Source of the DNA: Plectosphaerella cucumerina
Lineage: Eukaryota; Ascomycota; Sordariomycetes; Glomerellales; Plectosphaerellaceae
Assembly: GCA_020746995.1 (NCBI GenBank)
Contig: JAGPXD010000002.1
Span: 6,138,001 to 6,202,000, forward strand
Reading direction: 5' to 3'
Length of the DNA: 64,000 nucleotides
Made by a program: the position numbers and the translations under genes. This document shows positions 55,031 to 64,000 of the stretch, piece after piece. Position 1 is the stretch's first letter. Every line of letters begins with the position of its first letter. Below the pieces are notes generated by a model. The model did no database searches. It was not told where the DNA came from and saw only the letters and a program-made list of their open reading frames with translations.

Positions 55031-55992
55031 GGCGGCACGGGCTGAAGGACCAACCATAGGAAGACAGCAGAGAGCAGGTGAAGTTGATTTATACTCCCGG
55101 CCCCCACGCCATCGACGCCCGGCGCCGTCGTACATGGATTCGAGCGATCCACCGCACCCAATCTATGCACCCCAGCCGCTGTCAGACCTTAGTGCCCGAG
55201 ATGTCAACAGCAACCAAGGCAAAACGTGCTGTGCAGGGATGGCGGGAGCCAGACGATCCCCCGGGGGTTGGGTGGCGAGGATCGTGGAAGGATGGCATGG
55301 TTGTGGCCGAAAGGGGTAATCTCGCAAGTCTGGTTCCGAGAGGGCTGACGCCCACTATCTGGGTAAAATGGCCCGCCGGGCCGAGTGCGAGCCGGCCAAT
55401 CGTCGGGCACGGGTAGGATGAGAATGAGTGTGAGATCCTACATCAAGACAATATTCTATCTGGGTGAGTGAGATGCGTGAGATTCATCGAGAAGGTTTGA
55501 GCTGGTTATGGTTGGAGGTTTGATGTTGCGTTGAGATGCGTGGCAATAGCCAGCACTGCCAGACGTGGTGTTTTGGCTGAGGAGAATAGCAAAAACCTCA
55601 ACTACTCACCCAGCGTGAAGCTATTAGTTTTTTTTCCTCTCAAAGGCCGCATTTCGGGACATTCTCGTTTGGCACGAAGGAAGTCAAAATCAGGTGGTTG
55701 CCAAACTAACGGGAGAGCTCCTGCTCAGGAGCCGACATCAATAGCCTAACTCCCGAGGTGAGACGAACTATGACAGTATCTTAGTACAGTAAGTTAGAGG
55801 CTTTCACTATTCAAACTTGACACGTTGAAAGGATAATTAAAAGGGAGTCTTGGGGAGAGGTGGTGTGTGATCCGGAACCTGGAGTCGTACCCGGGGCCAA
55901 TCAGGGATTCAAAGTTCAGCCTTCTTAAACGCACATTTTTCGCCCAGTCTCCATCGACCGGCCCCTGGTACCAATCAGGGATATCGTTCAGC
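55031..55992. other. Intergenic, AT-richer toward tRNA genes
   Basis: About 960 bases with no gene seen. It includes a T-run near 55627. Confidence 0.4.
55087..55093 (-). promoter_or_regulatory. TATA box of the DJ-1/PfpI gene
   Basis: TATAAAT on the minus strand, 57 bases upstream of the chosen start codon; this also supports that start. Confidence 0.55.
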
Positions 55993-56083
55993 GCGCCGTT
56001 GGTCTAGTGGTATGATTCTCGCTTAGGGTCCACCCTGAAGCATTGCTTGCGAGAGGTCCCGGGTTCAATCCCCGGATGGCGCC
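55993..56083 (+). tRNA. tRNA-Pro (anticodon AGG), intron-containing
   Basis: Acceptor GCGCCGT pairs with ATGGCGC (one G-T pair); D arm TGGTCTAGTGGTATGA; anticodon stem CTCGC/GCGAG with loop TTAGGGT, giving anticodon AGG; T arm CCGGG-TTCAATC-CCCGG; discriminator C. An intron of about 19 nt sits at the canonical position after base 37, leaving a mature length of about 72 nt. Confidence 0.93.
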
Positions 56084-56516
56084 CACGTCATCAATATTTT
56101 TTGTCGCCTCGGCATGTATTGGTTCTCATCTAATTTTTTCATTCTTTTCCGTATGGGCGGACCTTGAAGGTTCGAGCCTCCTTTGAAGATGCCGAACCTC
56201 GGAGGAAGACTAGCGTGGCAAGCTTTTTGGGTGCTCAATCACAAAGTCCATCCAGCATTGAGGCCAGGGCCGATACCTCACCTCCGTGTCTAGCCAGGCA
56301 CATCTTGTTGCGATTATGGAGTGCCAGAACGATCCGCCACCCATATTGAGTGGCAGTTCTCGTTTTGTGCTCACTTCCGACTGGTTCTACCTCCATTGGA
56401 GTACAGACACTCGTACCACAGATCCAACAAGACCATCCTGTACCACTTTCCCTACTCTAGATCTCGAAGGACTGCAACGCATGGATCTGGAAACCTCCAA
56501 GGGTTACTCATCAACA
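56084..56516. other. Spacer between two tRNA genes
   Basis: 433 AT-richer bases with T-runs just after the tRNA-Pro gene, which could terminate RNA polymerase III. No gene seen. Confidence 0.4.
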
Positions 56517-56624
56517 GGCGAGATGGCCGAGTGGTCTAAGGCGCTAGTTTCAGGAGAGGTTCTTCGGGACCATCATCCACACTACTAGTCAGAAATGGCA
56601 AGGGTTCGAATCCCTTTCTCGTCA
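56517..56624 (+). tRNA. tRNA-Leu (anticodon CAG), intron-containing
   Basis: Class II layout: acceptor GGCGAGA pairs with TCTCGTC (one G-T pair), then TG and the D arm GCCGAGTGGTCTAAGGC typical of tRNA-Leu; anticodon stem CTAGT/ACTAG with loop beginning TTCAGG, giving CAG; an intron of about 25-28 nt after base 37; an extended variable region; T arm AAGGG-TTCGAAT-CCCTT; discriminator A. Confidence 0.9.
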
Positions 56625-58287
56625 AGCAGTGTAGCTTTTGTCTTTTTGCTATTCATCTGGTGGTATCACACGATGTCACAGTAGGAGTCATGATCTTGCC
56701 GGGCTTGATTTCATCTGGATGCTCTCGGTCCCAGAATTTGTGAGGCAATTCCGAAGTACTAGTGTCAACTGTCAAGTCCGGTCCCCATCTTGACCATCTT
56801 CGCTAGCGGTCTCTGCGGCAGCATCATGAAGGGGAGTGCTTCTGAGACGAGCACCGTCGGGATGTTCAATGTGATAGTCGTGTTTGAGATCGAGCTGTCG
56901 AATGAGCATTGGAATACCTCTACCCAACTTCCCGGTCTTCTCTGAGTAAATTCAAATTGGTCACTTCTTACGAATGTGTCTCTGAAAGAGGATCCCTCAA
57001 AATGCCCGGCAGAAATGGGACGTCTTTTGTTGCGGCGAAACAGGGGAACAGCCGATTCATGTCGATTGGACGATGAAAGGAAGCTCCTGCTTGAACTGGG
57101 TTGCTGTTGGTATCCCTTTTGGGTCACCCGGTTGTCAATGAATTTGCAAACCACGGGTATGGACTCTCAGGGGTGCTCAGGGGTCTCCAATTGTGGCTGG
57201 GCCTCTCCGCCATCGCTTACTAAGTAAGTAATCCACTAAGCCACACCCAGCTCACAAGGCAGCACGGGGCTTGATGTGGCTTGAATTGACTCCATATGTC
57301 CTCTGGATGCGTCCATCACGACCATCCACGCGTTCCGTCCACCACAGGATCCATCGATAGCATCTCTCGCGATTCAAAACGTTTCCACAAATCGACTCGA
57401 TCAATCAATTCGAAGCTGGATCTCTCTTGTGTGACTCAGCGCCATCTTGCCCAAGCCACATCACGCGTACCTGTCGGTCCCTCATCGCATCAATCTTCGA
57501 CGAACTTCAAGACACCTACCCGGCAGCCACCATGCCCATTCCGCGAGATGAACTCCCGCAGGTCACCGAAACAAGTATTATCGCTTGGAAAGCATGAAGC
57601 CAAGCCATCTGACGGCAACTTTGATGTTTCCTGCCGACTATACGAATTGCGAAGCATCATGACGGTCGGTCCAGTGGCTTGTACTTGCTCACGATGATCC
57701 AACTACCGTCCACGCTCTCACCGAGCTTTAGGCCATGCTTTGGTATCCGCCGGATCGATCAAACCAAGGATCAGATGGTCGCACTTCACGCTGCTGCCGA
57801 CTGTGTATTCGATGCCGCTGTCGCCTCACTTCCCCCATCAAGCAGCTGACGAGTCGGGACGCACGCTTCACCTGTCCATCTCTTGCGACGCCCAACGCCG
57901 CTGGCAAGCTCGGTCTGATCTTCCCAGGCAAATTTTGGGTCCCAAAGTCGATTCCTGACCGGCTTTACTTCTTCCCATCTTCCACATCTTCAAGCGGCGC
58001 ACCCACTTGGAACCTGCCTGAAATCGGCAGTCCTGCCCCAGGCACCACAGCCCACTCGACCTGCGATTTCACCACGGCCCTCAACTGATTTTTCGTACCT
58101 TCCTTCCTGCAACTCGCCTGCCATCCGCACCCTCCTGAACCAACAGAAAAAATTGCTCGTCGCCAATTTCCGGCCTGGCCTTCTCACCTCTCCCAACCCT
58201 CTCGGATGATCACAACTCTCCCGCACTCAGCTCCGGTCTCGCCCTCGCTCGCGACGCGACAATCCAGCCTGAAAGCAATCCTGGAAA
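56625..58287. other. Intergenic between tRNA-Leu and helicase pseudogene
   Basis: About 1.7 kb. Plus-strand sequence at 57300-57960 has patches that look coding in changing frames (for example LVLAHDDPTTVHALTEL, and IDQTKDQMVALHAAADCVFD) broken by TGA and TAG, hinting at another decayed gene. No family was recognised and no transposon ends were found. Confidence 0.3.
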
Positions 58288-61200
58288 ATGGCGTCCGAGT
58301 CAACCAGAAACTACGGCCGGCGGTCCGGTTTATTTGGCTGCCTCGTCATGATCGACGACAAGATTTTGCCCGGTTACAAGGACTCTGTGCTTTACTACGT
58401 GGGGCACATTCCAGAGGACTGCCCGTATGCGGGTGTCCAAACCATTGCCGAGGTCGTTGAAGGCCCTCACAGCCCGAAGATACTGATGTTCAAGCACGTC
58501 TACAGCAGATACAGCGCCCCGGATGTCATCATCGGTTGGATCTCGATCCAACTATCCAAGTGCATCTCCTCACCGCAGTCCTTCGACCTAGATAAACCGG
58601 CCGCCGCGAAGAAGTTCGGCATCGACACGGTTCGAAGCAAAGCAGTCCAGGTTCGACTCACCTTTTACCAACATGACGCCATCATTTACACTTCCCGCTG
58701 CGACTGGCGGTCACTGTTGCCGGAATACTGCGCTGCAGACGTGGAAGCCGCAGCCAATGGATGGATGGGTGCTTTTCCCGACTCTATCATCACACTCGAC
58801 TTGCACATGCGGGGAACTATTGACTTGCTCGGTTCTTACAGGCTCTCTCAAGGTCAAACGAAGCTCGACGGCGACCGGAAGATGTTCTTCGCCAACGATG
58901 AAGACACCGCAGTGAGCGGCTGTCCATCAATCAATACCAACACCGACCCCGAGATCCAACCCGAGCCCGCGCTGAACGCGTGGACAGACCTGGACCACAG
59001 GTTGGTCGCGGTACAGCTGTCTGCGCGAGAAGAGAATCGCTGTGAGGAGAGGCGTAGCGAGGTGCTACGATCTATCGTTCACGATGGTCACATGGCGGAG
59101 ATACCATCTAGTCGACTCGGAGCGCCTGAAGGAATATCGGATTTGGACCGATATGGCTGCTCCATCCCGCGGGATGCGCACGGTCGTGGCCCCATTCTCA
59201 GATACATTGTTCGCGTCCAAGTTCGCAGCTGTTCCCGCGACCTCATCCCAGACGTCGGGGAGCGGGTCCAACTTTTTCTCGACAACGTTGGATACAAGCA
59301 TCGGCCGCTCCCAGAGAACGGTGTCAAGCCTACTCAATCCACGGAGCCCAAGTTCCCATTCTGGGATGCGATTCGTATCCGCACGCCAGACGGCATGCGC
59401 CCGACGCCCAATATCTTCTTCATGGCATTCACACCACTCGAGTCGGCCTCCAGCTGGCCCGCTAGGTATGACACGCCACCAAGGCGAATCCGTGTCCCGA
59501 CCGTCCCGACAACCGGCGGGATAAATACCCTGTGGAACACGATAGCTGCCGAAGAAAAGAACAAAGTCGGCGTTTCCATATCATGGACGCCCAACAGCAC
59601 CACTGCCTGCAAAGAGAGGGCCGCCGTGTGCCACATGGCACGCACCAGCCATCCTCTGCAGTCCGTCCAATGGAAATATGCCGCCGCTTTCCAGACCAAC
59701 GTCGCTGTTGACCTCACAGCGGCGTATTACAGCCTTGATGTCGAACAGTTTGACGAGTACGCTCGGCCTGCGCTGCGTGACGTGGCGCAGGCGCTCGCGG
59801 GCATGCTGTTCATTGAAGGCGGCCCTGGGTCTGGAAAGACGACGTTTGCCACCAAAATTGTCGCGCAGATCTGCGAGGACTCTCACGTGGATCCAGTTCT
59901 GTTCGCTATCAAGGGCAGCTAATCTGCGCAGTCTGCGACCGGCCAGGCCGATGCCCCGACCGACTCATCACAGGCTGTCACTCCAGCTGCCGATGACAGC
60001 GACGAATCTGCGGAAGACTGGGTATTTGGCCCGAAACGCAAGGTCACGGAGTTCCCGGAATTCAAGAACCCCCCGGTGTTCTGGTGCACACCTGGGCACG
60101 CCTTGTGCTATGACATCGTGCCCAAGCTCAAGAGACTCGTGGCAGGCGAAGTCGTCCACGTTTACCCCTGGGCCATGGAGATGTCAGCACTGCTGCCTCA
60201 GGATATGCCCGATGAACAATTCAACGAAGAAACGGTTCACATGTCCCCCGCTGAACGATCCATGCTCGGCGCCGCGAAAGTAAGAGACATCAGGGCTCGG
60301 GAGGACCCTCACAGTCTCGCCTCACTCGCCAAAGCCATGGCCCTCGACCCGGCCAATCCTCTCGCCAATTTTGATGAGCTTCTTGATTTTTCGCGTCTAG
60401 GAGATGAGGAAAAGCCAGCGCTAATCGAACGATCCAGGCGGCTTCGCCGTGAAATCCTGGTCGCGGCTGCCAACCAAGCCCGTGTATTGGTAGGCACACC
60501 AGTCTCGCTTGGCCAACTCGGCGACAACTTCAAGACCGACTCGAAGCTCACCATCATCGACGAGGCTGGCCGCATCCCCGAGTCATCCTTTTGGATACCG
60601 TTTCGCACTTCCCAGGCCCGGTGATCGCCATCGGCGACCAGTACCAATTTGGGCCCGTCGCCAAAAGTGCCGACATCGACCCCAAGAGGTCCAGTATCGC
60701 TGGCTGGCGCTCCGTCTTTGGACAGCAACGCAAACTGTCGGTGCTGCACCGCGCGGCGTAGTGCGCCGCGACGGCACCGCGTCTGACGATCAACCGGCGC
60801 AATCACGGAGTTATCGGCCGGTTCCCTAGGGACTCCATCTACAAGGGGCAGATGACCATCCATCCTGACCACGTACGTCACAAGGCCGCGTCGGCGGTGG
60901 CGTGCAACATCAATGACATACTGAAAGACATGGGACTGGTGCCTAGTCATGACGACTTGGTACTTGGCAACTCATGGGTGATCAGCGTCGTCGAGTCCTA
61001 CGAGAAGCCCGTCGGCACGTCCTTCACCAACGAAGCTGCGGCAAACCTTGCCGCTGATTTGATCCGCCGCTTCTACCTGGCCAACATCGGCCTTGAACCA
61101 AACGCCCTTGGTTCTAGAGCCAGCATTCTGATCATCGCTCCCTATTCGACAATGGTAGCCGACATGAAGACTGTCATCGCCGCCATCCCGAAACACAGCA

Positions 61201-61664
61201 TCGACCACTCGCTCGTGGACGTCCGCACCGTCGACTCTTCCATGAGCCACGAGGCGGACATTGTCATCATCCTGCATACACGTACCGAGCGTTTGGGCTT
61301 CACGGCGGCCGCCGACCGCATGGCGGTCATGACGACACGTGCTCGTTTCGCGCAGATCTTCATCACTGGCTCCTGGGACAAGGATGACCTTCGCGGCCGT
61401 GGCAAGCTGATGGAGGAGTTTCTCGACTCGCGCAGCGAGCACAACGCCCTGCTGCGGACGACCAGAAAAAGGGACGATCGGGGTTGGAACATGTACTGCA
61501 CCAAATGCTACCGTCCAGGCCACCTCGACTACCTCTGCAAGAACAGCGGAAAGCTCAAGTGCATCGTGTGCCGGGAGAAGCATCATGTCCATGACTGTCA
61601 GAAGCCGCGTCCCGTCGGCGCAATGGCTATCACCAGAGACATTGATGGCTTCAAGGCAGGTTGA
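58288..61664 (+). pseudogene. SF1 (UPF1-like) helicase with C-terminal zinc knuckles, broken
   Basis: An ATG at 58288 opens a helicase-like protein of about 1,125 codons that is interrupted three times. Frame 1 carries the N-terminal domain and Walker A (GGPGSGKTT, 59818-59844), meets TAA at 59920-59922, then continues with VFWCTPGHALCYDIV, LVGTPVSLGQL and the Walker B box DEAG (60559-60570). A one-base shift near 60580-60600 moves to the next frame, which reads PVIAIGDQYQFGPVAKSADI (motif III), hits TAG at 60759-60761 in the middle of LSVLHRAA-CAATAPRL, and continues through RTVDSSMSHEADIVI and TTRARFAQIFITG (motifs V-VI). Two CCHC zinc knuckles follow (C-x2-C-x4-H-x4-C) before TGA. No introns explain the lesions. 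Single ORFs could still be expressed. Confidence 0.8.
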
Positions 61665-62080
61665 TGCGTGATTGGGCAGACCAGGACGGGATGGGGTGGA
61701 CCAAGTGAGGGAAAGGGGGCGAGGTTTCAGTGATGCAGACTGCCCTCATCTCATGGGAAATGCTGGCAAACAAGTAGCATTCAAGATGTTTTGACGCTGC
61801 TTGGGACTTGACCGATCTTGGTAGTCTGGAACTGACATAGATGATACTTACCTCCACAACAACTCCTTCTTATCTCCCCTTCATCGAGCCCCGCCGAAGC
61901 CGCCGAAACGTAACTCCACAGCACCAAAGTTCCATGGCTGCGGGGTTTGGTGTCGTGATCGTGTTCACCGCACCCCGTCACAATTTTGATCGACCCCGAA
62001 CATTTCAACCGCAAACAACCATTAAGGACGACGTTAGGCCAACTTCTACCTCAAACTCAAAACCCACCAGTCTCTTCAAT
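61665..62080. other. Intergenic: promoter of GNAT gene
   Basis: 416 bases between the helicase relic and the acetyltransferase; no gene seen. The GNAT frame is open upstream of its ATG but without coding character. Confidence 0.4.
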
Positions 62081-62758
62081 ATGCCAACCGCGAGCATACT
62101 CAAGGTAGAGCCGGCGCTACTGGAGGATGTTCCCACCCTGGTCGACATCTGGTACGCAGCCTTCGCCGACTCCTCTCTCCTGAGATTCTGGCCCGATACG
62201 CCAGGGCTTCGCGCGTGGTGGACCGGAGCCCATAGCCACGATATCGTCAACAAGCCGTTTCAGCGGTACGTCAAGATTGTCGACCCGGAAACCCTCGACG
62301 CCCAGGGTCGTCCGCGGATAGCGGCTTGGGCCAAATGGGACCTCTCCATGCCAGAGGAGAGGGGGGCTCGCTATCCCCCTTGGCATGAGGAGACTCCAGC
62401 TGAGCTGCTGGACAAGCATATCGCCACGCTTGAGAGTGGCAGGCTTCGAGTCATGGGAACGCGGAAACATTACTGTAAGGTCTTCAGCGATAATTCCGTC
62501 TGCTCGTGCTTTTGCTGATTTTGGCGTATAGACCTCGCCACCATGGTGACGCATCCTGACTACCAGCGTCGCGGCTGCGGTTCTACGCTTGTAAGATGGG
62601 GCTGCGATCTTGCCGATGAGAATGGTGTTGGGGCGTTTGTGGACGCAAGCAAGGAGGGGATTCCGCTGTACGAGCGCTTCAGCTTTGTCGACAAGAGCGA
62701 CGCTGACTCGGGCACTATCGTGCCCATGGCTCGTGAAGCGAGGCCTCAGTCAAGCTGA
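62081..62758 (+). CDS. GNAT-family N-acetyltransferase
   Basis: Exons 62081..62474 and 62532..62758 (intron 57 nt, GTAAGG...TAG) encode 206 residues. The ATG at 62081 follows an A-rich context. The N-terminal part (LKVEPALLEDVPTLVDIWYAAF) is the first strand/helix of the GNAT fold. Joining the exons gives YLATMVTHPDYQRRGCGSTLVRWG, which contains the acetyl-CoA-binding motif A (Q-R-R-G-x-G), then VGAFVDASKEGIPLYERFSF, the motif B strand and helix. Many fungal proteins of this size and pattern transfer acetyl groups to small amines or antibiotics; the substrate is not known. It converges with the transcription factor gene, with only 32 bases between stop codons. Confidence 0.9.
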
Positions 62759-62790
62759 GATTGATGTTACTTCTACAACGTTGAAAACAT

Positions 62791-64000
62791 CTAAACGCTA
62801 GCCATTCTCAATTCAAACCACTGGCTTCCCCGAAATGCCCGGCAGGAACGTGTCTGAGTGGCTACGTTAGTTGATGATCATCTGTCTGCATGTTGGGATG
62901 GCTCCAATCAACATACCTCCAACCCTCCATCTTTGCCTGAAGAGATCGAGCGCACAAAGTAGCATTTCCACCTCTCCCGGCAGTGCAAGATCGTCTGCTG
63001 CCTCCAGTATGACCGCTGCTGCGCGGAATGCGCAGCACATGCAGACGAACGACAGGCTTGGGATCACGCTGGTGTCCTTAATATCGTGAATCGGGATACG
63101 ACACGTATCCCATGCCAAGCGTCGTGATGCCTGTAACGATGAACTCTCTCGGCTGCCAGGCTTTGCTCCAGTCCTTCGTACTCGCTCCTGGTGCATGGTG
63201 ACCATGCAACTGATGTCAAAAGTCAGTCGCAGAACTGAAAGTACATCTGAGGATAGAGCTGGCCATTGAGACTGACTTGAGGGTAATAATGATGGGTCCA
63301 CAGAAGGGCCATGTATGTCCCTGGCCGTGTCGCATGAGGAAGTCTGCCAGGCCATGCGCCTCTGCTGTAAGCATGTTGTACTCACCTTCATCGACTGGCA
63401 GACCAGCTCGAGAGCTATTCACATGTTGAAGAATCCGCCCAGCTAACAGCAGAGCCTCTGCCGTGGCATGAAGTCTCTCCGCAGACGTAGACCGTCCAGA
63501 GTCGGAGGCCTTGGCCACAAAAGGGTCGGAAAAGTGTCTCTGAACAGACATAGACAACGGTGAACTCGGCGGGCACAAAAGGGACAGTGTATCTTTGATA
63601 GACGACAACACAATCATTCTAGGTACGTTAGTTCGCTTGAACACATACATGGGTGAGCACACAAGAAGCAGAACAGAGCCGAACATACCGATCAAGAGTC
63701 AGGAGGCCCAATTTACAATGTAGAAACTCTTCTTCCATCTCTGCAGAAGCTTGAAGATCAAGGAGACCCGCAATGGCAACGGCGCCGCTCAGCGTCATAT
63801 GTGCCTGGCGCGCCATCCCCTGACCGCATTCATACAGCGCCAAAATAGCACTGGCTTGAAGCATGAGGAGAGATGGGTGTGTCTGGGCTTGCAGAGTGGC
63901 TACCAGCGCGCGTACGGTGATGTACAGTCGGCTTGTCTGAGTAGTGCTTTTCCGGCGTGTCGGCTTTCCAGTGACGAGCATGAGGAGGAGGCATACCAAT
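62791..64000 (-). CDS. Fungal transcription factor, C-terminal part (5' end outside)
   Basis: Exons complement(62791..62861, 62917..63209, 63277..63618, 63689..>64000) join in phase to 339 residues; introns are 55, 67 and 70 nt, and the first and last carry CTAAC branch points. The visible protein begins inside the fungal-specific middle homology region: SLLMLQASAILALYECGQGM then ARQAHMTLSGAVAIAGLLDL. This is the helical regulatory domain of Zn2Cys6 factors. The later part (NMLTAEAHGLADFLMRHGQG; FVCMCCAFRAAAVILEAADD) is helical and Ala-rich. The DNA-binding domain would lie beyond the right edge and is not seen, so Zn2Cys6 identity is inferred. Confidence 0.82.

Noticed and set aside
56160..56185. 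T-loop-like GGTTCGAGCC suggesting a third tRNA between tRNA-Pro and tRNA-Leu
   Set aside because: No matching acceptor stem, D arm or anticodon arm upstream.
59878..59931. An intron that would remove the TAA in the helicase
   Set aside because: A GTGGAT donor with GCGCAG acceptor gives only 45 nt with a weak donor and deletes protein-like sequence; it would not repair the later frameshift and TAG.
1..64000. Secondary-metabolite cluster, transposon, rRNA or CRISPR array
   Set aside because: No PKS, NRPS, terpene synthase, transposase, reverse transcriptase, rRNA sequence or spaced repeats were seen in any frame.

Overview
The window is nuclear DNA of a filamentous ascomycete (Pezizomycotina), most likely a Sordariomycete, though I cannot name the genus. 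The evidence is: many genes with short introns (48-100 nt, GT...AG, often with a CTRAC-like branch point); a strong G/C preference at third codon positions; fungus-restricted families (Zn2Cys6 regulators, bZIP-DUF3425, DUF7136, DUF7730, F-box/LRR, BIM1-like, LysM); and intron-containing nuclear tRNAs. A LysM relic, GH12, BIM1-like protein and secreted proteases suggest a plant- or litter-associated lifestyle (inference).

Layout. 1-16 kb: an ankyrin-repeat protein cut by the left edge, a secreted pepsin-like protease, a secreted HNH nuclease, a bZIP-DUF3425 regulator, a decayed gene, a DUF7730 protein, a secreted DUF7136 protein, a dead LysM gene and an F-box protein. 15.4-21.9 kb: a possible catabolic module of a Zn2Cys6 regulator, an amidase and a divergently transcribed HOL1/DHA1-type MFS transporter. 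The 740-bp amidase/MFS promoter carries four GATA-factor sites, which suggests nitrogen control. 22.6-34 kb: a kinase-like FTA2-type protein, an amino acid permease, a second aspartic protease with odd features and an acidic Ser-rich protein. 36-48 kb: tRNA-Ile, a Ser/Thr kinase with an unusual catalytic loop, a GPI-anchored BIM1-like protein, two neighbouring C2H2-related genes, a small GPI-type protein and a membrane-anchored GH12 glucanase. 51-55 kb: a processive GT2 polysaccharide synthase with a polyQ N-terminus and a secreted DJ-1/PfpI protein. 55.9-64 kb: tRNA-Pro and tRNA-Leu, a broken SF1 helicase with zinc knuckles, a GNAT acetyltransferase and a fungal transcription factor cut by the right edge.

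No transposon, CRISPR array, rRNA gene or PKS/NRPS cluster was recognised. The most unusual signal is three decayed genes (7.9-8.7, 13.1-13.6 and 58.3-61.7 kb). The clearest inactivating changes are C-to-T or G-to-A transitions that fit CpA-to-TpA, the hallmark of repeat-induced point mutation (RIP), although flanking genes look intact. Exon coordinates were derived by hand and checked for reading phase at every junction.
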